Shown piece after piece: positions 9,041-18,085 of a stretch of 64,000 bases of DNA (its first letter is position 1; each line of letters begins with the position of its first letter). Source of the stretch: Calothrix sp. FI2-JRJ7 (GTDB lineage: Bacteria; Cyanobacteriota; Cyanobacteriia; Cyanobacteriales; Nostocaceae). The notes under the pieces are model-generated. The model had not been told where the DNA came from, did no database searches, and saw only the letters and a program-made list of their open reading frames with translations. A program made the translations under genes and the position numbers. The stretch covers positions 1-64,000 of the forward strand of contig JAHHGX010000007.1 in assembly GCA_019359675.1 (NCBI GenBank), given 5' to 3'.

Positions 9041-9282
9041 CCAAGAAGCGCGCAAAGCCTTACGATACATAAACGCTTTTTTTATACCGGAGGGAATAGC
9101 CCTTAAGCAAAAGGCTTATCCCACGCAAGTAACGCCTGCGTTAATCACTAAACTTAAAGAGTATTGGTAAAATCTATACCATTTTCGGTACGGCTTTCTC
9201 TACCTATACAAATGTTCTCTTTTATCCGAAAAAGCATTAAAGTACGTATTCATCTGGCGCCCTCCCGTTTGTAAGCCAGTTT

Positions 9283-9308
9283 CAACTGAATTTATTTAAA
9301 TTCAGTTG
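9283..9308. promoter_or_regulatory. 26-bp palindrome in front of the CBASS operon
   Basis: CAACTGAATTTA and its exact reverse complement meet around TT, ending 55 bases before the patatin start. GCCCTC to the left and GAGGGC to the right extend the symmetry, making a large stem-loop. It is either the terminator of incoming transcription or an operator/leader controlling CBASS. Confidence 0.45.
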
Positions 9309-9363
9309 CGAGGGCACGCTAATTCCAACAAGTCGAAGTGTATGATGTGGTGGCAGAAAATTC

Positions 9364-10386
9364 ATGAATCAAGCTATTCAAAGCTCTAATACAAGAGAAA
9401 ATGTATTTAAAATATTATCAATTGATGGTGGTGGCATCAAAGGGATTTACTCAGCTAAAATTCTTGAACGCTTTGAAAAAAAATTTAATTGCCGTATTGC
9501 CGACCACTTCGACTTAATCTGCGGAACTTCCACAGGAGGTTTGATTGCTCTAGCTTTATCTCTAAAAATTCCTGCCAGCCTTCTCACTCAATTTTATTAT
9601 AGGAAAGGAGAAGTAATTTTTCCTTCGTCAGGTAATATCTATAATTTAATTAAGCATCTTATACTAGGCAGTAAATACAGTAACCAAGAACTCAGAAAAG
9701 CCTTAAGAGAAATATTTGGGAACCACGTCCTTGGAGATTCTTCTTGTTTATTATGTATACCTGCTTTTTCCATCACAAATGGAAGACCATTTATTTTTAA
9801 GTACGACCATCCAGAAGGAAGTTTAGGTAGAGATAACAGAACTGAATATATTGATGTGGCTTTAGCCACTAGCGCGGCGCCAACTTTTTTACCAATAGTA
9901 TCGATTCCTAATTATGATAACAGACAATTTGTAGATGGAGGAATTTTTGCCAACAATCCAACAATTGTTGGTGTAGCGGAAGCGCTTAAGTATTTTGTTG
10001 GCGAAGGCAAAAGGTTTCAAAATCTAATGGTTATGTCTATTGCTTCATTGGAGGCTACTCCAGGTCGGCGTTTTCGTATTAAAAAAAATCGGTCAGTATT
10101 TGACTGGAGTAAGGATTTAGTTCAGACTTTTTTTGAAGGGCAAGCATATTTAAATAATTATATTGTAGAAACTCTAGCTCAAAATTATAATCCACCCTTT
10201 GAATACTTACGGATTCCCAGCACATCACTTTCTCCAGAGCATTCAAGAATTATTAGTTTAGATAATACCTCCAAAGAATCCCTAGATATTATGTTGTCAT
10301 ACGGCAACGACCAGGCAGATTTATACGAAAAACGGTTGGAAGTAGCGAAATTCTTTCAATACCCAAAACAATACATTATTAGGTAG
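9364..10386 (+). CDS. capV: CBASS patatin-like phospholipase effector CapV
   Basis: 340 residues. The patatin fold is clear: the oxyanion motif DGGGIKG (21-27), nucleophile elbow GTSTGG with Ser56, and the catalytic Asp in DGG (Asp191). Family knowledge: CapV phospholipases are activated by a cyclic nucleotide from the neighbouring CD-NTase and destroy the inner membrane of phage-infected cells, giving abortive infection. The gene is first of four tightly packed genes (4-base gap to the CD-NTase). No signal peptide or transmembrane segment. The ATG at 9364 is the first in frame. Function is assigned with high confidence because all three partner genes follow. Confidence 0.93.
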   Translation: MNQAIQSSNTRENVFKILSIDGGGIKGIYSAKILERFEKKFNCRIADHFDLICGTSTGGLIALALSLKIPASLLTQFYYRKGEVIFPSSGNIYNLIKHLILGSKYSNQELRKALREIFGNHVLGDSSCLLCIPAFSITNGRPFIFKYDHPEGSLGRDNRTEYIDVALATSAAPTFLPIVSIPNYDNRQFVDGGIFANNPTIVGVAEALKYFVGEGKRFQNLMVMSIASLEATPGRRFRIKKNRSVFDWSKDLVQTFFEGQAYLNNYIVETLAQNYNPPFEYLRIPSTSLSPEHSRIISLDNTSKESLDIMLSYGNDQADLYEKRLEVAKFFQYPKQYIIR

Positions 10387-10390
10387 GTAA

Positions 10391-11362
10391 ATGGCTAATT
10401 GTCACGATTTATTTATTACTTTTAACTCGGTAATTGAACTAACCGATAATCGTAAACAATCTTTACGGACATCGCGTGATGCCTTGCGTGACCGTATCAG
10501 AAATTATTTTAAGGAGAAGCAAAATGGGTTTTCTCCAAAGTTTCACGGTCAAGGTTCATTTATGATGAATACCATCATCAATCCGCTTGATGGAGAGTGC
10601 GATATCGATGATGGAATATATTTTATAGTCAAGCAAGAACCTACACAGTCAATTGCAACGTTTCATCGTTGGATTTATGAGGCAGTAGATGGTCATACAA
10701 AAGAAAAGCCTATTGATAAAAATACTTGTATTAGGGTTATTTACAAAGGGAATTACCATATTGATTTGCCCATCTACTGCGTTGTAGGTAATAGTTGTCC
10801 ATACCTCGCACATAAGGAAAAAGGATGGATACTCAGCGACCCTAGAGAGTTCATTCGATGGTTTGAATCACATACGGATGCAAAAGGACAATTGCGACGC
10901 ATTGTTCGTTATCTTAAAGCTTGGAGTGATTACAAGTCAGCAAATTTACCAAGCGGTCTAATTTTTACTATTTTAGCGACTGAAAATATTCAGTATGACA
11001 GCAGAGATGATATCGCCTTGTACAACACACTGGTAAATATTAAGGGTCACTTAGACTTTAGCTTTACCTGTTATCGTCCAACAACACCAAAAGGTGAGGA
11101 TTTGTTGCAGAAATATAGCTTATTTTATCACCAGAATTTTAAGAATCAGCTAATCCGCTTTATCGACTCCGCAAAAATAGCTTTGGACGATAAGACAAGC
11201 CGAAAAGATGCTTGTAAACAGTGGCAGAAGCATTTTGGTGATAGATTTCCTTGCCATATACTTGAAGATAAGGATGATGGACTTTTAAGTGCAGCGTATA
11301 GCGCGTCCTTAACTTTTCCCAACCGAGCTGTCATTCCTAATAAACCAAAGGGGTTTGCATGA
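10391..11362 (+). CDS. cdnA: CBASS CD-NTase (DncV-like cyclic nucleotide synthase)
   Basis: 323 residues. The nucleotidyltransferase signature GS (55-56) followed by DIDDG with Asp71 and Asp73 provides the catalytic metal site; a third acidic residue should lie in YHIDLPIYC. This arrangement is that of the DncV/cGAS-like family, which makes cyclic dinucleotides or trinucleotides on phage infection; the exact product cannot be read from sequence, though the patatin partner is commonly paired with 3',3'-cGAMP synthases. The C-terminus ends in GFA, consistent with the short exposed tail that Cap2 conjugates to target molecules in type II CBASS. It overlaps the next gene by 4 bases (ATGA), so translation is coupled. 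Clade letter is my inference. Confidence 0.92.
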   Translation: MANCHDLFITFNSVIELTDNRKQSLRTSRDALRDRIRNYFKEKQNGFSPKFHGQGSFMMNTIINPLDGECDIDDGIYFIVKQEPTQSIATFHRWIYEAVDGHTKEKPIDKNTCIRVIYKGNYHIDLPIYCVVGNSCPYLAHKEKGWILSDPREFIRWFESHTDAKGQLRRIVRYLKAWSDYKSANLPSGLIFTILATENIQYDSRDDIALYNTLVNIKGHLDFSFTCYRPTTPKGEDLLQKYSLFYHQNFKNQLIRFIDSAKIALDDKTSRKDACKQWQKHFGDRFPCHILEDKDDGLLSAAYSASLTFPNRAVIPNKPKGFA

Positions 11363-13170
11363 ACGATATTTGGTTTTTTAGAGATTTTCAACGGTTAGCA
11401 GTAGAGAGAGAAGCTATCCTTAACCTACAAGAAAGCGTTAATTGGTTGACTGGCACTAACTGGCTGATTGATAACGCAAAGCTTTGCCTTGAGGCTATCA
11501 TCCATGTTCACGGACACGATTATGCAGTAAAGCTGGTGTATCCAACTTTGTTTCCCACAGTACCTCCTACGGTCTACCCGCAAAACCCGGATGAAACATG
11601 GTCAACGCACCAATACCTAAGCGGCGCTTTGTGCTTGGAATGGCGCCCAGATACATGGCATCCTGATGTTACTGGAGCGCAGGTTTTAGAAAGTGCCTAC
11701 AAACTCTTGGAGATTGAAAATCCACATGACACGCTTAACCACACTGTAGCCACAACCGAACACAATCTCTCAATTGGTCAGACTCTACGGAGTAGCTACG
11801 GTCGTTTTTGTACGCATAAGGAACTAACCAATTATCTAGCCCAACTTCCCAATAGTGCTGATGGTTCAATTGAATTTTCAGTACAGTGGCAAAATTCGTC
11901 TTTTTTAATACTTATTCAAAAAATTCGAGTTAACAACGAGGTAGAATACTCAGACACATTGATTCCACAAGGTTTACGCGGAACTACAGATAATCATAAA
12001 CTTGAGATTGGTGCTTTCTACAAAACTGACATAGCTCAAGAGCCATTTGAAGAAATTACAACTTTGTCAAGTCTAGAATCGTTATTACAAACAGCAGGTT
12101 TTGAAACTACTGCTTTGATAAAAGAAAAAGAAATTGGGGAGACAAAGGAAGCAAGCAGATTATTAGGAATTCTTGTAGCTGATAACGTAGGAACGCTTCA
12201 TTTCTTTTTTCTATTTTCTGCTGACAGTGAAAAGATTTTAAAATTAGCCCAAGTTGAATCTTGTATTGATTCAAATAATCCTCGCTTACCAGCAGAATTG
12301 CGTACCTTACCAGAAAAAAAGGTTGGAATTGTGGGATTGGGTTCTACTGGTAGTAAGATAGCTGCATCCTTAGCTCGCAGCGGCGTAGGAAAATTCTATT
12401 TGATAGATGAGGACATATTTCTACCAGAAAATGTTTGTCGCAACGACCTTGACTGGCGCAATGTTGGAGAGCATAAAGTTAATGCTGTTCAAGAAATTAT
12501 CTCTTATATTTCCTCGTTTGCACAATTTGAAGTTTCAATCATTAACTTGGGTGGGCAGGAATCGAGCGCTTACTTAGACAGCATTTTGCGTAAATTAAGT
12601 CAGTGCGACATACTAATTGACGCTACTGCTAACCCAAGAGTTTTTAATTTGTTGGCATTTGTAGCGAAAACATTCGCACTTCCTTTGGTTTGGGGAGAAG
12701 TGTTTGCAGGTGGAATTGGATGTATGATTGCTCGTAGCCGTCCTGGCAAGGATATTAATCCAACTAATATGCGTTCGGCTTATTATCAATTTATTTCGGA
12801 GCAATCAGTATCTTTTTTAAACTCCGAAACTCATCAATATACATGGGAAACTTCTGATGGAGAAATAATTGCAGCAACAGATGCTGAAGTTAGTATATTT
12901 GCTGCTCACCTAACACGATTTATCGTTGATACTCTTATACTAAGAGAGCCATCTTTATTCCCTCAATCAATGTATTTAATCGGTTTACAATCAGCCTGGA
13001 TTTTTAAAGCACCATTTCATACAATTCCAATTAAAACTGACCATCTCCTACCGCAAACAACTAACGATTTAACATCTACTCCAAGTTTATCATCAGAAAT
13101 GATATTAGAAAATATAAATTTTTTGAAAAAGTTATTGGAGGAAATCATTGATGGAAATCTTCCTACCTAA
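11359..13170 (+). CDS. cap2: CBASS Cap2, E2-E1 ubiquitin-transfer-like enzyme
   Basis: 603 residues. The N-terminal half is E2-like with the active-site Cys92 in SGALCLEW; the C-terminal half is an E1-like adenylation domain with the nucleotide loop VGLGSTGSK (~325), LIDEDIF and the R-N-D triad region VCRNDLDWRNVG. Family knowledge: Cap2 adenylates the CD-NTase C-terminus and transfers it to an unknown target, priming the synthase. Length is typical for fused E2-E1 Cap2. It overlaps the CD-NTase upstream by 4 bases and the JAB gene downstream by 20 bases. No missing catalytic residue was noted; the E1 cysteine was not located with certainty. Confidence 0.93.
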   Translation: MNDIWFFRDFQRLAVEREAILNLQESVNWLTGTNWLIDNAKLCLEAIIHVHGHDYAVKLVYPTLFPTVPPTVYPQNPDETWSTHQYLSGALCLEWRPDTWHPDVTGAQVLESAYKLLEIENPHDTLNHTVATTEHNLSIGQTLRSSYGRFCTHKELTNYLAQLPNSADGSIEFSVQWQNSSFLILIQKIRVNNEVEYSDTLIPQGLRGTTDNHKLEIGAFYKTDIAQEPFEEITTLSSLESLLQTAGFETTALIKEKEIGETKEASRLLGILVADNVGTLHFFFLFSADSEKILKLAQVESCIDSNNPRLPAELRTLPEKKVGIVGLGSTGSKIAASLARSGVGKFYLIDEDIFLPENVCRNDLDWRNVGEHKVNAVQEIISYISSFAQFEVSIINLGGQESSAYLDSILRKLSQCDILIDATANPRVFNLLAFVAKTFALPLVWGEVFAGGIGCMIARSRPGKDINPTNMRSAYYQFISEQSVSFLNSETHQYTWETSDGEIIAATDAEVSIFAAHLTRFIVDTLILREPSLFPQSMYLIGLQSAWIFKAPFHTIPIKTDHLLPQTTNDLTSTPSLSSEMILENINFLKKLLEEIIDGNLPT

Positions 13171-13624
13171 AGAAGTTGCTTACAAATTAACTAAAGCCTT
13201 GGATAAAGCAGGTTCTAAAGAGATTGGTGGCATCTTAATGGGGGAATACATATCAGAAGCTGTTTATAGAATTAAAGACCTTACTATTCAATCGGATGGT
13301 GGGACATATAGCTTTTTTGAGCGTATTGTAGAAGGAATTAGTAATCCATTACAGCAATTTTTTCAAAAAACCAAATACGATTTTACTCGTTTTAACTATT
13401 TAGGAGAGTGGCATTCTCATCCAAATTTTGCACCTTATCCAAGCAGTACTGACTGCAAAAGTATGTGGGAGATTGTTGAGGACTCTAGTGTCGGTGCTAA
13501 TTTTGCTATTTTAATGATTGTGCGGCTAGATTATATACAGTGTCTAGAAGGTACTATTACAGTATTTCTTTCAGGGCATAAGATGTTCAAAGGTACATTA
13601 ATTCAGGAAGAACCTTCATCTTAA
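13151..13624 (+). CDS. cap3: CBASS Cap3, JAB/JAMM isopeptidase-like deconjugase
   Basis: 157 residues from the ATG at 13151 (a TTG one codon earlier is ignored). The JAMM zinc-site is complete: Glu32 in LMGEY, then His88-Ser-His90 and Ser98/Asp101 in PSSTD. Family knowledge: Cap3 removes the CD-NTase from Cap2-made conjugates and so opposes priming. Last gene of the CBASS operon; its start lies inside the 3' end of cap2. With capV, cdnA and cap2 this makes a complete type II CBASS locus. Confidence 0.92.
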   Translation: MEIFLPKEVAYKLTKALDKAGSKEIGGILMGEYISEAVYRIKDLTIQSDGGTYSFFERIVEGISNPLQQFFQKTKYDFTRFNYLGEWHSHPNFAPYPSSTDCKSMWEIVEDSSVGANFAILMIVRLDYIQCLEGTITVFLSGHKMFKGTLIQEEPSS

Positions 13625-14103
13625 AACACTATTTAATGGCTCTAAAGTACCTGGGGGGGTGACGAAAAACTCTGAACCTGAGATACAGCAATGGTTTTAA
13701 ACGCGCTTGCCATAAAAAGATAAACACCATTTTCGGGCTTTATTGATTCTATTATCAATACGCTCCGTACAAAAGTCTTATTTTTCGTTCGACTTGGTTC
13801 TAAATTTACTTTTATCTTTTTAGCGGTCACTCTTTTATAACCCTTGCTGCATAAGCCTTTGAAGCTAGATTGTCACCCCTTCAGCTAAAGTACAGCAGTC
13901 TTACTGTGCGCTCTAAGTTTAGAACTTACGATATTGTTACAATTGAGAGGAAAGAAGTGGCGCCACAAGTCTGATTACTAAGTTGAAATTTTTTCGTAGC
14001 CGAAAACACCCTACTCAATTTGTGTGCTAGTTGCTCCCGTTCTAAGGTTGACAGCACATAATTAAGGCATAGCAATAATAATCTGTGATTATTTCCTGTC
14101 ACT
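13625..14103. other. Non-coding spacer after CBASS
   Basis: No convincing gene. A minus-strand stretch at 13642-13830 reads MTAKKIKVNLEPSRTKNKTF and ends FKTIAVSQVQSFSS, reminiscent of a transposase C-terminus, but it is too short and unsupported. A TTGACA at 14049-14054 could be the -35 element for the DHH gene; no well-spaced -10 was found. Confidence 0.4.
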
Positions 14104-14904
14104 ATGGCAACTTTTATTCTCTATCACGCTAATTGCTATGATGGTTTCGGCTCTGCTTACGCTGCCTGGAAAGCTTTAGGAGATAGTGCCCAATACATTC
14201 CTGTTCACACAGGAGAGTGTCTTGCTCAATTGAAAGTGGATATTCCCTTTGGTTCCAATGTTTACATTCAAGATTTTGCCTACTCTCGCGCCGAACTTTT
14301 AGAATTGAGTAAGCGCTGCTCCCTTACTGTTTTAGATCATCACTGGACGGCTTTAAATGATTTGTCAGGCTTGAGTTTTGCTGTCTTAAATTTAAACAAA
14401 TCAGGAGCGATGTTGGCTTGGGAGTGGTGGCATCCCAACGAACCCGTCCCAGAGCTAATGTATTACTTACAAGATAGAGACTTACAGCAATTTCAACTGC
14501 CGAATAGCCAAGAAGTTCACTATGCCCTTCTCAGCTATCCAATGGACTTTGAGGTATGGGATTCATTAACGGTAGAACGACTGAAAGAAGAAGGTTGTGT
14601 AGTTTCGAGATTTGCGAATCAAATGGTCGAAACTATTTGCTCTCATGCAACTAGGCGAGAAGTCTGCGGCTATAGCAACATTCCTACCGTAAACACTCCA
14701 ATTCTAATGTTGGAAGTCAAAGCCAGGTTATGTCAGCTTTACCCAGAAGCACCTTTTACTGCCTACTACTTTGATAGAGAAGATGGAGTAAGGCAGTGGG
14801 GCTTACGAGCAAATCGTGATGACCTCAATGTTAGCGAGATTGCTAAACGATTTGGAGGAGGAGGGCACAGGCTAGATGCTGGCTTTCAAGAAGCGTTGAA
14901 TTAG
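14104..14904 (+). CDS. DHH/DHHA1-family phosphoesterase
   Basis: 266 residues. N-terminal YHANCYDGFGSAYAAW provides the D-x-D-like first motif (in variant form), VLDHH gives the family-defining DHH motif, and the C-terminal FGGGGHRLDAGF is the DHHA1 substrate-binding loop. Family knowledge: members hydrolyse short oligonucleotides, pAp or cyclic dinucleotides using Mn2+. Placed just downstream of CBASS but 479 bases away with its own spacer, so a functional link to cyclic-nucleotide turnover is only speculative. Overall size is short for RecJ and close to NrnA-like or stand-alone DHH hydrolases. The ATG directly follows an AT-rich leader with no Shine-Dalgarno. Confidence 0.8.
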   Translation: MATFILYHANCYDGFGSAYAAWKALGDSAQYIPVHTGECLAQLKVDIPFGSNVYIQDFAYSRAELLELSKRCSLTVLDHHWTALNDLSGLSFAVLNLNKSGAMLAWEWWHPNEPVPELMYYLQDRDLQQFQLPNSQEVHYALLSYPMDFEVWDSLTVERLKEEGCVVSRFANQMVETICSHATRREVCGYSNIPTVNTPILMLEVKARLCQLYPEAPFTAYYFDREDGVRQWGLRANRDDLNVSEIAKRFGGGGHRLDAGFQEALN

Positions 14905-15000
14905 TTCAAGCAGCCTTTCAAATAACTATATATATTTGAATGTAACTCAACAGGTATCCATAACTGGTAAAATTTACTGATAGCAATTTTGATATCATTT

Positions 15001-15537
15001 ATGAGCGAACCTGCACCCAAAAGCCAAATGCTTCGTGTACCTACTGCCTTGATTCCAGCAGTACGCGAATTATCACGGTTACATCGAGAAGGACACACAA
15101 CCGCCCTCCTGCAAAGGCTTCAGGATGTAATTGCCGAAATTGATAACAGTTTTGCTATCAATTTTATCCCTACAAACACGAATACCAGGCGCCTGGAGGA
15201 AAAGCTCGACCAACTCGAAACTCAACTAAAAAGCGATCGCCAAACCCTGCTGCAACAGTTAGAAAAAATCGAAACCGCAATTCGCACCACCAGAAGCAAC
15301 CAAAACTCAAGAAGTCGCTCAAATTCTTACAACCCGTTCCAGCAACCAACTGTCGAACTTGGAGCATTCCCTCACGAGAACTTAGCTCAACGGTTAGGAC
15401 TAAACCCGGCAACCCTGTTAGCAGAAAGAGAAAAACTCACCACCAAAGAATTTATTAGTTATACCCGCAACCGAGACCCGCGTTCGTTTGGGTGGGAGTG
15501 GAATGATAAAGATGGTTTGTACCATCCAGTATCGTAA
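15001..15537 (+). CDS. Hypothetical coiled-coil protein
   Basis: 178 residues from the ATG at 15001; an in-frame TTG at 14989 adds four residues. The N-terminus (LRVPTALIPAVRELSRLHRE) looks like a short strand-helix DNA-binding unit, followed by a coiled coil (~60-95, RRLEEKLDQLETQLKSDRQT), a low-complexity N/S-rich linker, and a C-terminal helical region (LAQRLGLNPATLLAEREK) resembling a winged-helix or HTH-like segment ending in FGWEWNDKDGLYHPV. No known family recognised; the layout suggests a plasmid-type DNA-binding protein. It contains one of the few HIP1 octamers (GCGATCGC at 15233-15240). Confidence 0.6.
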   Translation: MSEPAPKSQMLRVPTALIPAVRELSRLHREGHTTALLQRLQDVIAEIDNSFAINFIPTNTNTRRLEEKLDQLETQLKSDRQTLLQQLEKIETAIRTTRSNQNSRSRSNSYNPFQQPTVELGAFPHENLAQRLGLNPATLLAEREKLTTKEFISYTRNRDPRSFGWEWNDKDGLYHPVS

Positions 15538-15630
15538 TAATAAAAATATTTTTTGTGAGAAGCATTTTAAATCTAAAAGTTCAAACCATAACGAGGATAT
15601 TGATAAATTTAAGAGAACGTAGTAGCGGTA

Positions 15631-16128
15631 ATGAGTATGGCTAAAGCGAAGAAATCAGAAAATGTTCTCAATGGTATATATGTGCTGGATGTGTTTTTAA
15701 TTGACGGTCCAATAACAGAGGAATTTATTGCTGAAAATCCAGTGATATCTCGAACCATCGAGATTAAAGGCAGCAATACCTTGGAGGAGCTTCATAAAAT
15801 TATCTTCAAGGCATTCGACCGCTTTGAAGAGCATATGTACGAATTTCAAGTGGGAGGTCGTGGACCACAAGACCCAAATGCAAAACGGTATGGCTTGAAA
15901 CAAGCATTTTCGTCGAGTGAGGCGCCTTTTTTGGATGTGTCTAGCACCCCGATTGCTTCTCTGGGATTATCTATTGATGATGCTTTTGGTTACTGGTTTG
16001 ATTTTGGTGACGATTGGTGGCATCAAATTAATGTAACCAATATTATAGACAAGACTCAATCGGGCAAGTACCCCAAAGTTACCAAGCGGGTTGGGGCTAG
16101 CCCTCCTCAATATGCAGATTTTGATTAA
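15631..16128 (+). CDS. Plasmid pRiA4b ORF-3 family protein
   Basis: 165 residues. The core (IEIKGSNTLEELHKIIFKAF ... HMYEFQV ... YWFDFGDDWWHQI ... YPKVTKRVGASPP) matches the pRiA4b ORF-3/IS1096 passenger TnpR-like domain, a beta-rich fold common on plasmids and mobile elements. Biochemical function unknown. It is followed within a few bases by a strong hairpin terminator, so it is probably monocistronic. The ATG at 15631 was chosen as first in frame. Confidence 0.8.
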   Translation: MSMAKAKKSENVLNGIYVLDVFLIDGPITEEFIAENPVISRTIEIKGSNTLEELHKIIFKAFDRFEEHMYEFQVGGRGPQDPNAKRYGLKQAFSSSEAPFLDVSSTPIASLGLSIDDAFGYWFDFGDDWWHQINVTNIIDKTQSGKYPKVTKRVGASPPQYADFD

Positions 16129-16131
16129 CAA

Positions 16132-16185
16132 AAACGGGCGTTGCTGATTCGCGGGACGATTCCGCCGGTATAGCAACGCCCGTTT
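16132..16185 (+). terminator. Hairpin terminator after the pRiA4b-like gene
   Basis: AAACGGGCGTTGCT at 16132-16145 is the exact reverse complement of AGCAACGCCCGTTT at 16172-16185, with a second small stem (CGGGACGATTCCGCCGG) inside. A perfect 14-base stem directly after a stop codon fits a terminator; its composite shape also resembles small dispersed cyanobacterial hairpin repeats. Confidence 0.65.
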
Positions 16186-16238
16186 AATTAGGGTTCTGAT
16201 ATTTTGTGTAGTATATTTTCAGCTTGTAACAGCATCTT

Positions 16239-16562
16239 TCAGTTATCTTTAGAGATATAATCTAACGTTTCTTGGTGTTTTTTAAAATTTTTAAGACGAA
16301 AAACCCAATAAATTATGTGTCCAGTTGTTCTATCATAAGATTTTCCTTTTTTCTCCCAACCAATAAATTTTTTTGGAGATATCGAATAGTCTTTTTCTTT
16401 AACATTATAACCATTGGGATGTTTGACAAAATTTTTAACCAATGCTTCAACTGTCTGATTATATAGAGAGCATAATTCTAGTAACTTTTTCTCTTCAAAA
16501 GTCAAACCAGGAAAAGAAGAATCAAAATTTCTTTTTACAGCTTCATGTAAAGCGTTAGACAT
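16239..16562 (-). CDS. Small basic hypothetical protein
   Basis: 107 residues. AAGGAG sits 8-9 bases before the ATG at 16562, one of the clearest ribosome sites in the window, supporting a real gene. The sequence is Lys-rich (KFIGWEKKGKSYDRTTGHII) with an N-terminal helix (FEEKKLLELCSLYNQTVEAL). No family recognised. It stands alone between a terminator and the recombinase. Confidence 0.55.
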   Translation of the reverse strand: MSNALHEAVKRNFDSSFPGLTFEEKKLLELCSLYNQTVEALVKNFVKHPNGYNVKEKDYSISPKKFIGWEKKGKSYDRTTGHIIYWVFRLKNFKKHQETLDYISKDN

Positions 16563-16982
16563 TGACTTTTCTCCTTGTATCTTAATCCCATTTTACTTGT
16601 AAAATTATGCTTATCGCCTCCTTATTTTCACTGCAATTATCATCAAGATATAATAAAGATTATCTACATTCCTCTGTGATGAAAGAGACCTGGAATACAG
16701 GAAATTATAGGTATCTGTTGAAAAAAGGCATTGTTGCTATTAATAGACTCACGTTCTATTTTGCCGCGTCTGTACTGCGTATAGACAAGCGTATAGACAG
16801 GTTACAATTTTTTTGGTTATCACCCTTGTGTGTGTCGGTTTAAACCAGTATACGTTTTTACCAGGCGCCGCCAACTATAGCTGTTATGGCTTTTGGATTG
16901 TGGCGTCAGTAATTGTACGTTAAAGATGCGAGGAATTTCGGGTGACTTTTGAAAAAAATATTCGTGGAGGTCAAAAGTGCGG
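16563..16982. other. Non-coding spacer before the recombinase
   Basis: Small open frames here (for example 16607-16843) lack a ribosome site and any recognisable pattern. The sequence GTATAGACA is repeated in tandem near 16778 and 16789. Nothing else is seen. Confidence 0.4.
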
Positions 16983-17006
16983 TAATGTAAATAAGTGTTT
17001 ACATTA
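16983..17006. promoter_or_regulatory. Inverted repeat at the recombinase start
   Basis: TAATGTAAA and TTTACATTA are exact inverted copies separated by 6 bases and end 7 bases before the recombinase ATG at 17014. The position would let a bound protein block transcription or the folded RNA block translation. Confidence 0.5.
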
Positions 17007-17013
17007 GCGTGCT

Positions 17014-18006
17014 ATGTTAACTACTCAAACTCAATCCGCGTTATCACTTATTGATGCTGTCCCCCAAATTAGCGAAGCCAACTGGCGTTCGGAATTGGTA
17101 AAGGACACCAGGTCAGCAGAAACCAAGCGTGCCTACGTGCGTGATGTGCGGCAATTTTTTGTGACAATGTGGGGTGTGGAGCCTTCTTTAGAGATGATTA
17201 AGCAGTTTTTTGCTTTAGATCAAAGGACAGCTACCCACGTCATTCTTGATTACAAAGCGCGGTTGATGGATGCTGGGTTAAAGGCTAACACTGTTAATCG
17301 TTACCTCTGCGCGATTAAATACCTTGTGGAGTGGGGCAAACGGCTGGAGTTTTGTCAGTTTGTTTATGATTCGGCTGTAATTAAAAAGGAGAAGGTTAAA
17401 CCTTACCGCGACACCACCGGGGTGGATGTTGATACTTATAATCAGGTATTTGACGTAATTGATATTAATACACCTAGAGGTAAGCGCGACTACGCTTTGT
17501 TTCTATTACTGTGGACTAACGTTTTGAGACGCGGCGAAATTGCCAAGCTTTTGGTTGGGGATTTTGACTTGAATAGCTCTAAGTTGAGAGTGTTTGGCAA
17601 GGGCAAGGGTGTTGATTTTGAATGGATAGACTTGCCGGCACCTACAACAGAAGCAATTAAGGACTGGCTTGATTGCCGTGGTAAGCTCAAACCAGATGAC
17701 CCTTTGTTTATTGCCTTAGATTTCCACTATTGCGGGCATCAGCTAACGGGTGATGGAGTTTACAATATTGTTACCAGAACTTGCGCGCGCGCGGGGATCA
17801 AAAAGCGTATGACCCCTCACAAAATCCGTCACAGCGGCATTACTGACAGCCTTGAAATTTCTAATGGGGACTACCGCAAAGTGCAAAGCCTTAGTCGCCA
17901 TGCTGACCCTAGAACTGTGATGATTTACGACGATAACCGCAAACAGTACCAGGCGGAAATTAGCCGTAAGTTGGCAGAACGAGTGGGTAAGCGCAAGTCT
18001 TCATGA
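17014..18006 (+). CDS. Tyrosine recombinase/integrase
   Basis: 330 residues. The catalytic tetrad is visible: Arg in LRRGEIAKL (~173), HKIRHSG (His and Arg, ~268-271), SRHADPRTVMIY (His ~295, Tyr ~305). The N-terminal half is a SAM-like core-binding domain (ETKRAYVRDVRQFF). Family knowledge: XerC/D-type enzymes join and exchange DNA strands through a covalent 3'-phosphotyrosine. The gene is intact, and two partial copies of its 3' half lie at 19199-19380 and 24862-25085, on either side of the GHKL ATPase gene. It may resolve multimers or move cassettes; its target site is not identified. A 9-base inverted repeat sits at the start. Confidence 0.92.
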   Translation: MLTTQTQSALSLIDAVPQISEANWRSELVKDTRSAETKRAYVRDVRQFFVTMWGVEPSLEMIKQFFALDQRTATHVILDYKARLMDAGLKANTVNRYLCAIKYLVEWGKRLEFCQFVYDSAVIKKEKVKPYRDTTGVDVDTYNQVFDVIDINTPRGKRDYALFLLLWTNVLRRGEIAKLLVGDFDLNSSKLRVFGKGKGVDFEWIDLPAPTTEAIKDWLDCRGKLKPDDPLFIALDFHYCGHQLTGDGVYNIVTRTCARAGIKKRMTPHKIRHSGITDSLEISNGDYRKVQSLSRHADPRTVMIYDDNRKQYQAEISRKLAERVGKRKSS

Positions 18007-18085
18007 ACTACTTTGCCAGTCTTCATTCGGCTGCTATTAGAGGTTTCTGTGACAGGTATTAAAACCCTTACAGTGATAAAGTTCC

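Noticed and set aside
13642..13830. Possible transposase C-terminal remnant
   Set aside because: 62 residues with only a vague resemblance; no inverted repeats or other IS parts found.
15233..15240. HIP1 octamer (GCGATCGC) as the main repeat
   Set aside because: Only very few copies were noticed; GGCGCC is the abundant hexamer instead.
16607..16843. 78-residue plus-strand open frame
   Set aside because: No recognisable pattern or ribosome site; skewed composition of an AT-rich spacer.
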